A stretch of DNA of 64,000 nt, taken from the NCBI GenBank assembly GCA_016722565.1, contig JADKIU010000001.1, positions 62,001 through 126,000 on the forward strand, written 5' to 3'. The position numbers and the translations under genes were made by a program. Below the pieces are notes generated by a model, which saw only the letters and a list, made by a program, of their open reading frames with translations, was not told where the DNA came from and ran no database searches. Shown here piece by piece: positions 52,117-62,587 of this stretch. The stretch comes from Bacteroidota bacterium. Its GTDB lineage: Bacteria > Bacteroidota > Bacteroidia > 2-12-FULL-35-15. Every line of letters starts with the position of its first letter. Position 1 is the stretch's first letter.

Positions 52117-52124
52117 CAAAGCTA
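52117..52124 (-). promoter_or_regulatory. -7 element TAGCTTTG upstream of the LpxR-like gene
   Basis: It matches TAnnTTTG on the minus strand, with TTTA about 21 bases upstream. It places the start site close to 52110 and favours ATG 52097. Confidence 0.55.
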
Positions 52125-52219
52125 ATCAGATTTTGATGGCTTATAAATTTAAGTACTTAGTTCTCCGTTTTATTTATGAGAATGGTGTATTTTTGAAAAC
52201 GATTAAAACTTAAACCGCT

Positions 52220-53389
52220 ATGAATCTGCTTAAAAAAATAGGAAAATGGTTTCTCATCATCTTGGTGTTATTAAACCTTGCCATCATCATTTCCGGTAGA
52301 ACGTATATTTACAAAGCGATTGGAAACACTTATCTAAAAGGCCGTTCGGGTCCAAGCATTGAAGAATATCCTATTTTTGAAAACCGAGAAGTCGCTAGTG
52401 GAACTCACCTCGCTTGGTATCATTCCAAAAAATACAATACAAAAACAATCCCATCCGAAGCGCTTTCCAGTTTTGAAAAAAATCAATCCATCGCTTATGT
52501 CATCATCAAAAACGATTCGATGATTCATGAACAGTATTGGGATGGTTTTGGTGAAGACTCCCACACCAACTCCTTCTCAATGGCAAAAACATTTGTTTCC
52601 ATTTTGATTGGTATTGCTATTGATGAAGGAAAAATAAAAAATGTGGACCAACTTGTGGGCGATTTTTTACCGGAATACAAAACAGGAGAAAACACAAAGC
52701 TAACCGTGAAACATTTGTTAACCATGTCTTCCGGAATCAACTTTGATGAGAACTATGTAAGCCCATTTGCCTACCCTGCAATGGCTTATTATGGCAACGA
52801 CTTAAAAGAATTAACCGCTAAATATGCTGTAACAGAAGAGCCCGGTAAGACATTTAAATACTTAAGTGGGAACACGGTTCTATTAGGTTTTGTTTTAGAA
52901 AAAGCAACCGGTAAAACCATCAGTGAATATGCTTCCGAAAAATTATGGGTTCCGTTAGGCGCTAAAAATAAAGCATTTTGGAGCTTAGATCACGCCAATG
53001 GAGAAGAAAAATCGTATTGCTGTTTCAACTCAAATGCCCCGGATTTTGCCCGTATTGGAGAATTATTTTTAGACAGCGGAAAGTGGAATGGCCGACCAAT
53101 TGTTTCTGCCGACTATGTTGCGAATTCTATCAAAGTAGCTGATTTGGCAGATGTAAACGGAGGCAAACAAAAAAAATACGGTTACGCCTGGTGGTTGATT
53201 CCAAACTATAAGGGTCACAACATTTTTTATGCTCGTGGAATTTTAGGTCAATACATTTTATGCATTCCCGATAAGAAAATGGTGGTGGTGCGATTGGGTA
53301 AAAAACGAGAAAAACAATTGCCTACAGAAGATCACCCTAAGGATGTATATGTTTATATTGATGCGGCTTTAGAAATGTATGGGGATTAG
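52220..53389 (+). CDS. Class C beta-lactamase-like serine hydrolase
   Basis: The 389-residue protein has an N-terminal membrane helix (about 7-26) and a serine hydrolase fold. The SxxK motif is SMAK near residue 121 and the Tyr motif is in KYLSGNT, with a C-terminal ARGILGQYI segment in place of the KTG box. It is likely a periplasmic peptidase or esterase rather than a true beta-lactamase. It is a single gene with no clear partner. No attenuator or operator is seen upstream. Confidence 0.85.
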   Translation: MNLLKKIGKWFLIILVLLNLAIIISGRTYIYKAIGNTYLKGRSGPSIEEYPIFENREVASGTHLAWYHSKKYNTKTIPSEALSSFEKNQSIAYVIIKNDSMIHEQYWDGFGEDSHTNSFSMAKTFVSILIGIAIDEGKIKNVDQLVGDFLPEYKTGENTKLTVKHLLTMSSGINFDENYVSPFAYPAMAYYGNDLKELTAKYAVTEEPGKTFKYLSGNTVLLGFVLEKATGKTISEYASEKLWVPLGAKNKAFWSLDHANGEEKSYCCFNSNAPDFARIGELFLDSGKWNGRPIVSADYVANSIKVADLADVNGGKQKKYGYAWWLIPNYKGHNIFYARGILGQYILCIPDKKMVVVRLGKKREKQLPTEDHPKDVYVYIDAALEMYGD

Positions 53390-53515
53390 TTCGGAATCGA
53401 AAGAGTGGCGTTTGTAGCGGTTTGCAAAGCTGCTTTGTCTATTCAAAAACACATACCTAACCCTCTCGATAATTATCGTGATTGAGAAATGAATTAGTTA
53501 AAATACAAGATTAAT

Positions 53516-53530
53516 ATTACGATTCGTAAT
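53516..53530. promoter_or_regulatory. Palindrome ATTACGA-T-TCGTAAT near the 53570 promoter
   Basis: Perfect seven-base arms around one T. It abuts TATATTTC (53533-53540), a near-consensus -7 box, so a bound regulator would affect transcription of the downstream gene. The half-site GTAATTCGT recurs at 53552. Confidence 0.45.
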
Positions 53531-53569
53531 TCGTATATTTCGTTTAAATTAGTAATTCGTTGGAATTTT

Positions 53570-53974
53570 ATGAAGAAAGACATTACCCCGCCTACCGTTG
53601 AAGACATTGCTATTGCTGTTGTTCGTGAGACAAATGATTTAGAAGAATTAGAATGGAACGTTTATTTCCTCAATTTGAAAAAAGAAAAAATTGAAGGTGT
53701 ATTGGTTTCTTCGCATGGTTATGGAACCATTAACGAAGAAGCTGTTAAAACCTCTACACTTCGTCATTTTTTAGATGAAGTTGGGCCAAAATCATTTGTA
53801 AAATTTGAACCCATTATGGAAACCCTTTTCGGTTTAAACAATGAATATTGGGTAAGCTTTTTTCTGAACAATGTGATGTACGATAAGAAATACATCTTTT
53901 TGCCTGAAACGATAAAAGAAGAAAATTTTATCCTGATTCCATATATCAACAAAAAAGGGGTGATGATTAAATAG
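53570..53974 (+). CDS. Conserved hypothetical protein (134 residues)
   Basis: A soluble alpha/beta protein with EELEWNVYFLNLKKEKIEGVLVSS and FGLNNEYWVSFFLNN as recognisable conserved-looking stretches. It has no signal peptide. I do not recognise a function. It lies 26 bases before the exonuclease gene and may be co-transcribed with it. Confidence 0.75.
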   Translation: MKKDITPPTVEDIAIAVVRETNDLEELEWNVYFLNLKKEKIEGVLVSSHGYGTINEEAVKTSTLRHFLDEVGPKSFVKFEPIMETLFGLNNEYWVSFFLNNVMYDKKYIFLPETIKEENFILIPYINKKGVMIK

Positions 53975-54000
53975 CATTTTTAAAAACTATAAATTAACCT

Positions 54001-54717
54001 ATGTTAGACACAATCAAGATTACGAATGTTCTTTTTTTAGATGTTGAAACTGCTCCCCTCGTTTATAAATACAAAGACTTATCAGAAAAAATGAAACCCT
54101 TATGGGATTCAAAATTTCGTCCCGATCGATACCGAGATTCGCAAGCCGAAACGCCCGAGACACTTTACAAGAAAGCAGGGATTTATGCTGAGTTTGCAAA
54201 AATTATTTGCATCTCTGTTGGCTATTTTAATGAAGGAACCTTTCGCGTAAAATCATTTTACGGTGACGATGAAAAAGAGATTTTAGAAGCCTTTTCTGCA
54301 CTTCTTAATAAGCACTTCAATCGCAAAGAACACCTCTTGTGTGCACACAATGGGAAAGAGTTTGATTTTCCGTTCTTATGCCGCAGAATGCTTATAAACG
54401 GACTCAAGCTTCCGAAAACATTGAACATTTCGGGCAAAAAGCCATGGGAAGTAAACCATCTCGACACGATGGAATTGTGGAAATTCGGTGATTACAAGAA
54501 CTTTACCTCCCTCAATTTATTGGCCGGAATTTTTAATATTCCTACACCGAAAGACGATATTGACGGGTCGGATGTTGCCCGTGTTTACTGGGAAGAGAAG
54601 AACTTAAAACGCATTGTTACCTATTGTCAAAAAGATGTGTTAACCGTTGCGCAATTGTTACTTCGCTTCATGGGTCAACCACTCATTGAAAACAAAAACG
54701 TGGTTGTTGCCGAATAG
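54001..54717 (+). CDS. DnaQ-like 3'-5' exonuclease (PolB exonuclease-related)
   Basis: The 238-residue protein has the three DEDDy motifs: LDVETAP near the start, HNGKEFDFPFL near 120 and YCQKDVLTV near 215. This fits the predicted 3'-5' exonuclease family related to the polymerase B exonuclease domain. The tyrosine of the third motif is present, so it should be active. DNA or RNA substrate is not known. Confidence 0.85.
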   Translation: MLDTIKITNVLFLDVETAPLVYKYKDLSEKMKPLWDSKFRPDRYRDSQAETPETLYKKAGIYAEFAKIICISVGYFNEGTFRVKSFYGDDEKEILEAFSALLNKHFNRKEHLLCAHNGKEFDFPFLCRRMLINGLKLPKTLNISGKKPWEVNHLDTMELWKFGDYKNFTSLNLLAGIFNIPTPKDDIDGSDVARVYWEEKNLKRIVTYCQKDVLTVAQLLLRFMGQPLIENKNVVVAE

Positions 54718-54791
54718 TATTCTAAATTTTATTTGCAAGAATCCACCATGTAACCTTTGTTTCTCACTATCTTTGTATACAAATCATTCAC

Positions 54792-55331
54792 ATGCATTTC
54801 TCAAAAAAATTAGTCCTCTTCAGTGCAATCTTGTTTGCATTGTTCATTCAGTCCTGCAAAGAACCAACAACAGCATTAAGCAAATACGGGCCCGAATTGG
54901 AAGGCGTTATGCGTAGTGATTTCGGTACATTCAGAGGGTTTAATCTAGGAGAAAAAATGGACACCATTCTTGCAAAAGAAGAAGGACCGGGGATGGATGC
55001 CGATGAAGGATATTTATATTATGAATTTAAACTGAAGGACTCCAACTCGTACAATATCTCCTACAGCTTTGATGATGAAGGCTTAAACGAAATCCAATCG
55101 GACGTGTATATCAAAAATCCAAACAACACCGAAAAGGTATTCAACGCTTTTAAATCCTATTTCGATGACCATTTCGGAGAAAATGAAAACCACCAGGGAT
55201 TCTTTGTGTGGACCGTTAAGTCTGAAAAATATGGCGATGTTCGCATCAACCTGAGTGATGAAAGCTCCGACTTTACAATTCCTGGCAGTCCGGGTAAAAT
55301 TGCCCTTTGGATATACCCCGACAAACAATAG
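54792..55331 (+). CDS. Lipoprotein of unknown function (179 residues)
   Basis: It has a lipoprotein signal (LVLFSAILFALFIQSC) with Cys at 22. The mature protein is acidic with repeated FGTFRGFNLGEKM and SYSFDDEGLNEI strand segments. No family is recognised. A TATCTTTG -7 motif lies at 54768-54775. Confidence 0.75.
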   Translation: MHFSKKLVLFSAILFALFIQSCKEPTTALSKYGPELEGVMRSDFGTFRGFNLGEKMDTILAKEEGPGMDADEGYLYYEFKLKDSNSYNISYSFDDEGLNEIQSDVYIKNPNNTEKVFNAFKSYFDDHFGENENHQGFFVWTVKSEKYGDVRINLSDESSDFTIPGSPGKIALWIYPDKQ

Positions 55332-55439
55332 TCCTTTCTTTTTAATGCTTTATCGGTTTTAGAGCCATTCGGTCGTATTGCACTTGCATATTTCCCTAAC
55401 AAAACGTACTTTTAGCACTCTTGTAAAAGTGGCATCCGT

Positions 55440-57245
55440 ATGGCAAATGAAATCTTATTAGAAGTTAAGAACCTGGTTACCGAGTTTCGTTCGGAAGAAG
55501 AAACGGTAAAGGCCGTAAATGACATTTCATTTACCCTTGCAAAAGGCGAAACCATTGGTATTGTTGGTGAATCCGGATCCGGAAAATCGGTTACCTCTCT
55601 TTCTGTCATGCGCTTAATTCCAAACCCTCCGGGTAAAATTACGGGCGGGCAAATCATTTACCACTCCAAAAGAAAAGGCACTATTGATTTGGTAAAGATT
55701 TCTGAAAAAGAAATGCGCGAGCTTCGTGGAAACGAAATTGCCATGATTTTTCAGGAACCCATGACCTCTTTAAACCCTGTTTATACCTGTGGCGACCAAG
55801 TAATGGAGGCGATTTTACTTCACCAAAAAGTAAATAAAAAGGTTGCCAAACAAATTACTATTGACCTTTTTAAGGAAGTACAGCTTCCTAGACCAGAAGA
55901 TATTTTTGACAGTTATCCGCACCAAATTTCCGGTGGACAAAAGCAGCGGGTTATGATTGCAATGGCCATGAGTTGCAAACCGAATATTTTAATTGCCGAT
56001 GAGCCAACCACTGCGCTCGATGTCACCGTTCAAGCAACCATCCTCGATTTGATGCTTAAGCTTCAACGGGAACACGACATGGGAATTATGTTTATTACCC
56101 ACGATTTAGGTGTAATTGCTGAGCTTGCCGACAAAGTGGTGGTGATGTACAAAGGAAAAATTGTAGAGCAAGGAAGTGTAATGGATATCTTTTCAAATCC
56201 ACGACACCCTTACACCAAAGGACTTTTAGCGTGCCGTCCACCATTGAACAAACGTTTGCATTGGCTTCCTACCGTTGGTGATTTTATGAAAACCAGCGAT
56301 AGTGGTGAAATGATTGAAAGTAAACAATCTGTTGAAGAGGTAACAAACAACTTAGTTGTATCTAAATCGGAACGCGAAGAAGCACATAAAAAACTATACG
56401 CCAAAGAACCAATTCTTCGGATAAAAAATTTAAAGACCTACTTCCCCATTAAAAAGGGGATGTTTGGAAAAGCAACCGATTTTGTAAAGGCAGTAGATGA
56501 TGTTTCTTTCGATGTTTACCCCGGTGAGACACTTGGTTTGGTTGGTGAGTCGGGATGCGGCAAAACAACACTCGGCAGAGCATTGCTCCGCTTGGTAGAA
56601 CCAACCGGAGGCGAGGTGCTTTTCAACGGAACCAACATTACTGCTTTAGATTTAAAAACCTTACGCGATATGCGTAAAAACATACAAATCATTTTTCAAG
56701 ATCCATATTCTTCTTTAAATCCGCGCATTACTATCGGACAAGCCATTATGGAACCTATGCAAGTGCATGGTATTTTAGAAAATGATAAAGCCAGAAAAGA
56801 ACGGGTGATTGAGTTGTTGCAACGCGTAAACATGAATGAATCTCATTTCTACCGCTATCCACATGAGTTTTCCGGTGGACAACGCCAACGTATTTGTATC
56901 GCAAGAGCATTGGCGTTAAAACCAAAGTTTATCATCTGTGATGAATCTGTTTCTGCACTGGACGTTTCCGTTCAAGCGCAAGTTTTAAATTTGTTAAACG
57001 AGTTAAAACGAGAGTTTGACTTTACCTATATTTTTATCTCCCACGATCTTTCGGTCGTTAAATTTATGAGCGACCGAATGGTGGTGATGAACAAAGGGAA
57101 AATAGAAGAAATGGGTGATGCAGATGAAATATACAACAACCCACAAACAGAATACACCAAAAATTTAATTAGCTCAATTCCGAAAGGACAATTGGAAGAC
57201 ATTAAAGCTTCGATTGATAAAAAGAACAGTTTGCGTGTTCGTTAA
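55440..57245 (+). CDS. Fused dipeptide-type ABC transporter ATPase (DppD-DppF-like)
   Basis: The 601-residue protein contains two complete ABC ATPase domains. The first has Walker A GESGSGKS, signature SGGQKQR and Walker B ILIADEP. The second has GESGCGKT, SGGQRQR and FIICDES. This matches the fused form of the two ATPases of oligopeptide/nickel importers or exporters. The permease and binding protein genes are not in the window. The next gene starts 20 bases downstream. Each half contains the extra C-terminal oligopeptide region. Confidence 0.93.
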   Translation: MANEILLEVKNLVTEFRSEEETVKAVNDISFTLAKGETIGIVGESGSGKSVTSLSVMRLIPNPPGKITGGQIIYHSKRKGTIDLVKISEKEMRELRGNEIAMIFQEPMTSLNPVYTCGDQVMEAILLHQKVNKKVAKQITIDLFKEVQLPRPEDIFDSYPHQISGGQKQRVMIAMAMSCKPNILIADEPTTALDVTVQATILDLMLKLQREHDMGIMFITHDLGVIAELADKVVVMYKGKIVEQGSVMDIFSNPRHPYTKGLLACRPPLNKRLHWLPTVGDFMKTSDSGEMIESKQSVEEVTNNLVVSKSEREEAHKKLYAKEPILRIKNLKTYFPIKKGMFGKATDFVKAVDDVSFDVYPGETLGLVGESGCGKTTLGRALLRLVEPTGGEVLFNGTNITALDLKTLRDMRKNIQIIFQDPYSSLNPRITIGQAIMEPMQVHGILENDKARKERVIELLQRVNMNESHFYRYPHEFSGGQRQRICIARALALKPKFIICDESVSALDVSVQAQVLNLLNELKREFDFTYIFISHDLSVVKFMSDRMVVMNKGKIEEMGDADEIYNNPQTEYTKNLISSIPKGQLEDIKASIDKKNSLRVR

Positions 57246-57264
57246 TTCATAAGCAATTGCTGAA

Positions 57265-59199
57265 ATGAACAGTCCGAAAAAACGACTTGCAGTATATTTT
57301 CTATTTATCTCATTGGGCTTTTTGATTGCCTTTTTGTTTCTCCGAAAAAATAATCCTGTCGCTGAAACCGCAACCAATGTCGCTCCTCCGAAAAAAGATT
57401 CCATCATTGTTGTTGCACTCGCGTCCTTTTTTACCGACCTAGAAAACAATGGGGATGGCTATATTTCATTAGAAAAAGCAGCCAGTGGAAAAAAGAGTTG
57501 CAAACTTTCCCCAACAAGTGAATTTGGTTTTCTTCAAGCAAAAATCGCGAAAGACATTCCAACCTTTACAAATCTGAAAAGCATTTCGGTAACGTTCAAA
57601 GCGCTATTCGAAAAAAAAGATCCAGAAGCGGTTTACGTTCTAACTATTGATGATGGTAGTGGGAAAAACGTTTTCTGGGATGGAAAACCAATAGTATATA
57701 CCACATCCAAAGAGTGGACAGAACAAACCATCACCTTTGATATCCCGGCAAAATTCCTAAATCCAGAAAATAAACTTTCCGTTTATCCATGGAATAAAAA
57801 CAAAAACGCTTTTTATGTAGACGATATTCAAATTGATTACATTGGAACAGCGGTTTATCAAGAGTCGATGCCAAATCAATCGGAAAAATCAAATTTGTTT
57901 TTTGATTTTGAAACCGAACCCGGATTGTCAACTGCGGACAATGTAAAAGAAACAACGTCACACTCAGGAAAAAAAGCGTGTGATTTAAGCGGTGGAAAAG
58001 AATACGGACCTTCCGTCAACAAGAAGTTGGCCGACATTTCTTCGACACTTATAACCAAAATCAGCATGAGTCTTTGGGTGTATCCCTTAACAGATAATCC
58101 TAATATTGTTTTAACCGCCTCGGTTGTGAATTCTAAAAGCGAAGCCGTTTTTTGGGATGGAGAGAGCTCAGAGAATAAATCCTTTCCAAAAAATCAATGG
58201 ACTAAAATAAACACCTCCTTTAAACTTCCGATAGAAAAATTTACCCCTGAAGATATACTGGGAGTTGGTATTTGGAACAAAGGAAAAACAGACCTTATTG
58301 TAGATGATCTAGAAATTGTTTACGGTGAAAGTGCCGAGCGGAGAGGCTCTACATCTAAAGTTGATCCGATTTCGATTTATGAAAAACGGTTCGTTGGTGA
58401 AAAAAACAAACCGCCATTCCGCACCATCTTGTTTGAAAAACAAGAAATAAAGAATGCTAATTCCTCCTCACTTACTCCAATTGATAAGAATAAAGAAGGA
58501 GTCTATTTCTCACCGAATGATGAATTCTTTGTTGGCGATTTTTTTCCGGATAAGAGTGGCTTGGATGAAATTCTTTGTGTTGGGCCAGAAGGAAGTAAAG
58601 GGCTTTACACTTATTCTTTGGAGGAAAAACAGTTTAAAGTACTCTGGAGCACTCCATTGGTTGCAGACTCTATCTGGAACAACAATAATAATTTTTATTC
58701 CGGAGATTTTAATGTTGACGGTAAGTTAGACATTTTGGTGGTGGATAAGAGTTCCAAAAAGTGGAGCATCCAAACATTCAACGGAAAAGTTTGGACCGCA
58801 AAGGCTCAGGGAAGTAATCCTAAAAGTGAATGGTTGAACAAAAATAAAAACGAAACCGTTTTCCCGGGAAACTACTTTGAAAATAAAAAAACAACTATAA
58901 AGCTCAACAACGAATGGCGTTTTGACTTGAAGTTGCTGGATGGCGACAATATCCTTGGGAATGTTGATTTTAAAGGATATTCCAACGATTACAATCCTAA
59001 GTACTATGAGTTTGTTAAAATTGTTCCCGGAAATTTTTTATCCAAAAACCAAACCTCACTGTTAATTGTAATGTGCAACTGTGCAGATGTTTCTTTTAAG
59101 GGAAAACACTGCAAACAAATTGAAGAGTTGACTTTTTTACCGAATAAGGTTGAGCTGTATACCATTTCACCACAGATGACTGAGATAAAATCCAAATGA
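57265..59199 (+). CDS. Membrane-anchored protein with two beta-sandwich modules
   Basis: The 644-residue protein has one N-terminal membrane helix (about 10-28). Two similar modules (about 50-190 and 210-350) share DDGSGKNVFWDG/VNSKSEAVFWDG, the ...EWTEQTITF.../QWTKINTSFKLP and VDDIQIDY/VDDLEIVY endings, so they are tandem carbohydrate-binding-like jelly rolls. The rest (about 400-644) resembles a FG-GAP/VCBS-type region (YSGDFNVDGKLDILVVD). Function is unknown, but it overlaps the GH16-like gene by four bases (ATGA), so it belongs to that operon. Confidence 0.75.
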   Translation: MNSPKKRLAVYFLFISLGFLIAFLFLRKNNPVAETATNVAPPKKDSIIVVALASFFTDLENNGDGYISLEKAASGKKSCKLSPTSEFGFLQAKIAKDIPTFTNLKSISVTFKALFEKKDPEAVYVLTIDDGSGKNVFWDGKPIVYTTSKEWTEQTITFDIPAKFLNPENKLSVYPWNKNKNAFYVDDIQIDYIGTAVYQESMPNQSEKSNLFFDFETEPGLSTADNVKETTSHSGKKACDLSGGKEYGPSVNKKLADISSTLITKISMSLWVYPLTDNPNIVLTASVVNSKSEAVFWDGESSENKSFPKNQWTKINTSFKLPIEKFTPEDILGVGIWNKGKTDLIVDDLEIVYGESAERRGSTSKVDPISIYEKRFVGEKNKPPFRTILFEKQEIKNANSSSLTPIDKNKEGVYFSPNDEFFVGDFFPDKSGLDEILCVGPEGSKGLYTYSLEEKQFKVLWSTPLVADSIWNNNNNFYSGDFNVDGKLDILVVDKSSKKWSIQTFNGKVWTAKAQGSNPKSEWLNKNKNETVFPGNYFENKKTTIKLNNEWRFDLKLLDGDNILGNVDFKGYSNDYNPKYYEFVKIVPGNFLSKNQTSLLIVMCNCADVSFKGKHCKQIEELTFLPNKVELYTISPQMTEIKSK

Positions 59200-61160
59200 A
59201 AAAAGCACTTAAAACATATCATCTAAGACAATCTTTGTCCGCTGCGGTTAAAAATGTGGTCTTCATTCTTGCACTCACAATCTTTTTCTCCTGCAACCAA
59301 AACAAAGAATCAACATCCGAAACGCTCACCTGCTCCGAATTTACGATACAAAATTTTACACCTTTATCTAACTGGCAAGAAGATAGCATCAAACAAAAAA
59401 ACATTTTCTTAGATTATAATAACGCAAACAATGGTTTTGTTATTCCTACTTTTAAAGACCTTTCAAATGGATTGTTTTCATTTCAATTTGAGATAAAAAA
59501 CACCTCCACCGTTTCACAAAACCTGTATTATAAAATCTATTATCAAAACGAAAGCTATAAGTTTGAAGAATACGATTCAATTACAAAAGGAGAACACAAA
59601 TTTGCTGAAGAAAATTTTTACGGAAGTTGGGAAAACACCTCAACCACCTTTAAAAAAATTGTTGTAAATGCAGATGGCACCTTTCACACCATCAACGATG
59701 CTTTCCGCATTATCGGTAACCCAAGAAATGAAGAGCGCTATTTTTACAAAGGCGAAAACGATCGTTGGAAAAGAAATCCGCGCGTTGGCGAATACCGATT
59801 TTTACTGGTTGTTGCTACCGAAGCAGACCTTAAAAACATTCCAAGTCATATTCAAAACATTGCTCAAAAAATCGACAATCGTTTTTCAAGTCCGTTTTAC
59901 TATTTCAACTATGGTGATGGAAAAGAGCTCAAGCAAACAATCTCAACCATTTCGCCAACGACTCTAAAAGTTGTTGCTCAACCTAACTTAGGTGGTGGAA
60001 TTTATATTGACGATAGCCGTTTTAATGGTGATGTGGACAAATCCAATTTTTGTGCAACATGCGGACAAGACAGCAATCTGTATAACAACGCGCCCATTCA
60101 ACAATTTATAAATTATGTAGATATGTCTACTAAAATGGACAACATTCCTGTGATAGCGGACATTCTAAAAGATAATTATTCGAAAATGGATTATAACTGG
60201 AACCGTGCTTTTTACACAAAAGAGGAACTGATTCCAACCATTTTACAAACATCCAAACATCCTTGTGCAACGGTGTATTCCGACCCGAAAGAAAAAAAGA
60301 TTATCATTAAAAATCCAAAAACGGAATTTGGAGAATGGAAAAAAGAAAGCGTTGGAATCATTACCCGTCATGGATTTACCTATGGAAAATATAGAGTAAA
60401 AGTGAAACTTACGGAACTCTTAAACAAAAACAATGTCTGGAATGGTTTAACAAATGCCATTTGGTTAATTACACAAGGCGGTGGTGAATGGAACAACAGA
60501 AGAAACTGTAACAAGGATGGCGGCTACATGGCAACATACTAAGGTGGGCCAAACGATAAACGCGTTCCCGCTGTTGATTATACCGAAATTGATTTTGAAA
60601 TTCTAAAAACACCACCTTATTGTCCGGACAACGCCTTTCCTCCTGTATATAAAAACCCTGGTGATAACAGCAAAAACAACAGCAGCTGGAATGTTCCCTT
60701 TCCGGAAGAAGTAACGAATGCAGATGGAAGCGTAACGGTTGCGTGTACCAACTGGGACATGGCTTGTCATGAACCGAAAAACTTTGGTGTGGGTTGTAAT
60801 CCGATAACTTATCAAAACCAAACGTTTCAAACACACCGTTGGGATCATAACTATCGTGCGCTTACCGAAAAGAAAGAAGAAAGTGATGATGAATTATTTG
60901 GTGGTGATTACTATTATTTTGAAATTGATTGGCGCCCCACAGAAATTATCTGGCGCATTGGTGCCGAACCCGACAAAATGCGGGTGGTGGGTTATATGAA
61001 CGACCAAGTTACTTCTATTCCAAACAATCAAATGCTGTTAATCATAACACAAGAGTATCACAACACGAAATGGTGGCCGGGAGCGCCTTACTCACAAGAT
61101 AATTTACCGTTTCCACTAAACGATATTCCTGGAGAAATTTTTGAATTAACGATTGAGTAA
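59196..61160 (+). pseudogene. GH16-like lipoprotein gene interrupted by an in-frame TAA at 60540-60542
   Basis: The same frame is open from ATG 59196 to TAA 61160 (654 residues) apart from one TAA after GGYMATY. A lipoprotein signal (VVFILALTIFFSC) is at the start. After a beta-rich N-terminal part, the C-terminal half has RVKVKLTELL, EIDFEIL (the GH16-type E-x-D-x-E motif) and YYFEIDWRPTEIIWRIG, a concanavalin A-like fold. The stop separates the lectin-fold halves and lies 17 codons before the catalytic motif. The expected codon was probably Tyr (TAT/TAC). It may be a recent mutation, a sequence error or read-through. Confidence 0.8.
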
Positions 61161-61162
61161 AA

Positions 61163-62587
61163 ATGGTTTTCAGTAGCTCTCTTTTTCTTCTATATTTTTT
61201 TCCCATTTTCTTTTTGGTATATTTTACTATTCCGACAAGTTTTAAAAATGCGTTACTATTAATTGCCAGCATTCTGTTTTTCTCCTGGGGAGCGCCAGTC
61301 TTTATTGGGGTTGTACTTTTGTCAATTATTGTTGACTATTTTCTTGTTCAGCAAATTTCAAATTGTGTTGACAAAAAAAGAAAGCTCTTTTTATTTCTGT
61401 CTGTCTTTTTCAACATTGCACTACTCACCTATTTTAAATACGCCAACTTTTTTGTGGAAAACGTAAACAATCTCGTTTCTAATTGGGGGGCAAACGGAAT
61501 CGTGGGTTGGAAAGATGTTGTTCTTCCCATTGGTATTTCGTTTTTTACCTTCAAAAAAATCAGTTACACTGTTGATGTTTACAGAAACACACATGCACCT
61601 TTTAAGAGCATTGTCAACTATGCGTTATTCATCTTGTTGTTTCCAGAACTCGTTGCCGGGCCAATCGTCCGATACAATGAAATTGCAGACCAAATAATTG
61701 ACAGAAGAGAGAAAGAAACAATCGATAATAGGTTGCTCGGCTTGTTTCGTTTCATCATCGGACTTTCAAAAAAGGTGCTCATTGCAAATGTCTTGGGTAC
61801 TGAAGTTGATAAAATTTTTGATTCAAACATTTTGGAATTAAGCACACCAATTGCTTGGCTGGGAATTCTGGCATATACTTTTCAAATCTATTTTGATTTT
61901 TCAGGTTATTCAGATATGGCCATTGGTTTAGCAAAAATGATGGGCTTTACCTTCCCAGAAAACTTTGACAACCCCTACACAGCTCAAAGCATTACCGAAT
62001 TTTGGAGAAAATGGCACATTACATTGGGGAATTGGATGAGAGATTATTTATACATTCCTTTGGGTGGAAACAAGGAAGGAAAAGTTCGCATGTTCTTTAA
62101 CTTGTTTGTTGTTTTTTTGTTGTCCGGATTCTGGCACGGTGCTTCATGGAACTTTATTGTTTGGGGATGTTTTCATGGATTGTTTTTAATTGCCGACAGG
62201 CTGTTCCTTTTAAAATTTTATGCGGCTATCGGAAAGCTTCCAAGTATTTTAATCACATTTTTTATTGTGATGATGGGGTGGGTATTTTTCAGAGCAGATG
62301 ATTTGCAGGATGCACGCGATTATTTTTACAAATTATTTTGTTTCGATTTTTCAACCACCCGCTTTATTTATCTAAATGATTTTTTCGCTGTGCTGACCCT
62401 GGCTATTCTCTTTTCTTTTACGAGTGTTTTTACTGCCATTAAGCGCTTTCAAGACTCTTTTTTGTTCAACACCTATACGAATAGTAAAACAATGATTATT
62501 GGCTTTCTTTGTGTTGCGCTGTTGATTCTTTCCATTAGTGGAATTTTGGGGGGTGGTTTTAATCCATTTATCTACTATCGCTTTTAA
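61163..62587 (+). CDS. MBOAT family polysaccharide O-acyltransferase (AlgI-like)
   Basis: The 474-residue multi-pass protein has the MBOAT signature YFDFSGYSDMAIGLAKMMG, followed by ITEFWRKWHITLGNWMRDYLYIPLGG and the catalytic His in SGFWHGASWNFIVWG. It moves acetyl groups across the inner membrane to a periplasmic acceptor, as AlgI does for alginate. It is followed by its usual partner gene. ATG 61163 is two bases after the previous stop. Confidence 0.93.
   Translation: MVFSSSLFLLYFFPIFFLVYFTIPTSFKNALLLIASILFFSWGAPVFIGVVLLSIIVDYFLVQQISNCVDKKRKLFLFLSVFFNIALLTYFKYANFFVENVNNLVSNWGANGIVGWKDVVLPIGISFFTFKKISYTVDVYRNTHAPFKSIVNYALFILLFPELVAGPIVRYNEIADQIIDRREKETIDNRLLGLFRFIIGLSKKVLIANVLGTEVDKIFDSNILELSTPIAWLGILAYTFQIYFDFSGYSDMAIGLAKMMGFTFPENFDNPYTAQSITEFWRKWHITLGNWMRDYLYIPLGGNKEGKVRMFFNLFVVFLLSGFWHGASWNFIVWGCFHGLFLIADRLFLLKFYAAIGKLPSILITFFIVMMGWVFFRADDLQDARDYFYKLFCFDFSTTRFIYLNDFFAVLTLAILFSFTSVFTAIKRFQDSFLFNTYTNSKTMIIGFLCVALLILSISGILGGGFNPFIYYRF

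Noticed and set aside
60540..60542. Stop recoding (selenocysteine or pyrrolysine) in the GH16-like gene
   Set aside because: The codon is TAA, which is not used for either, and no insertion element is visible.
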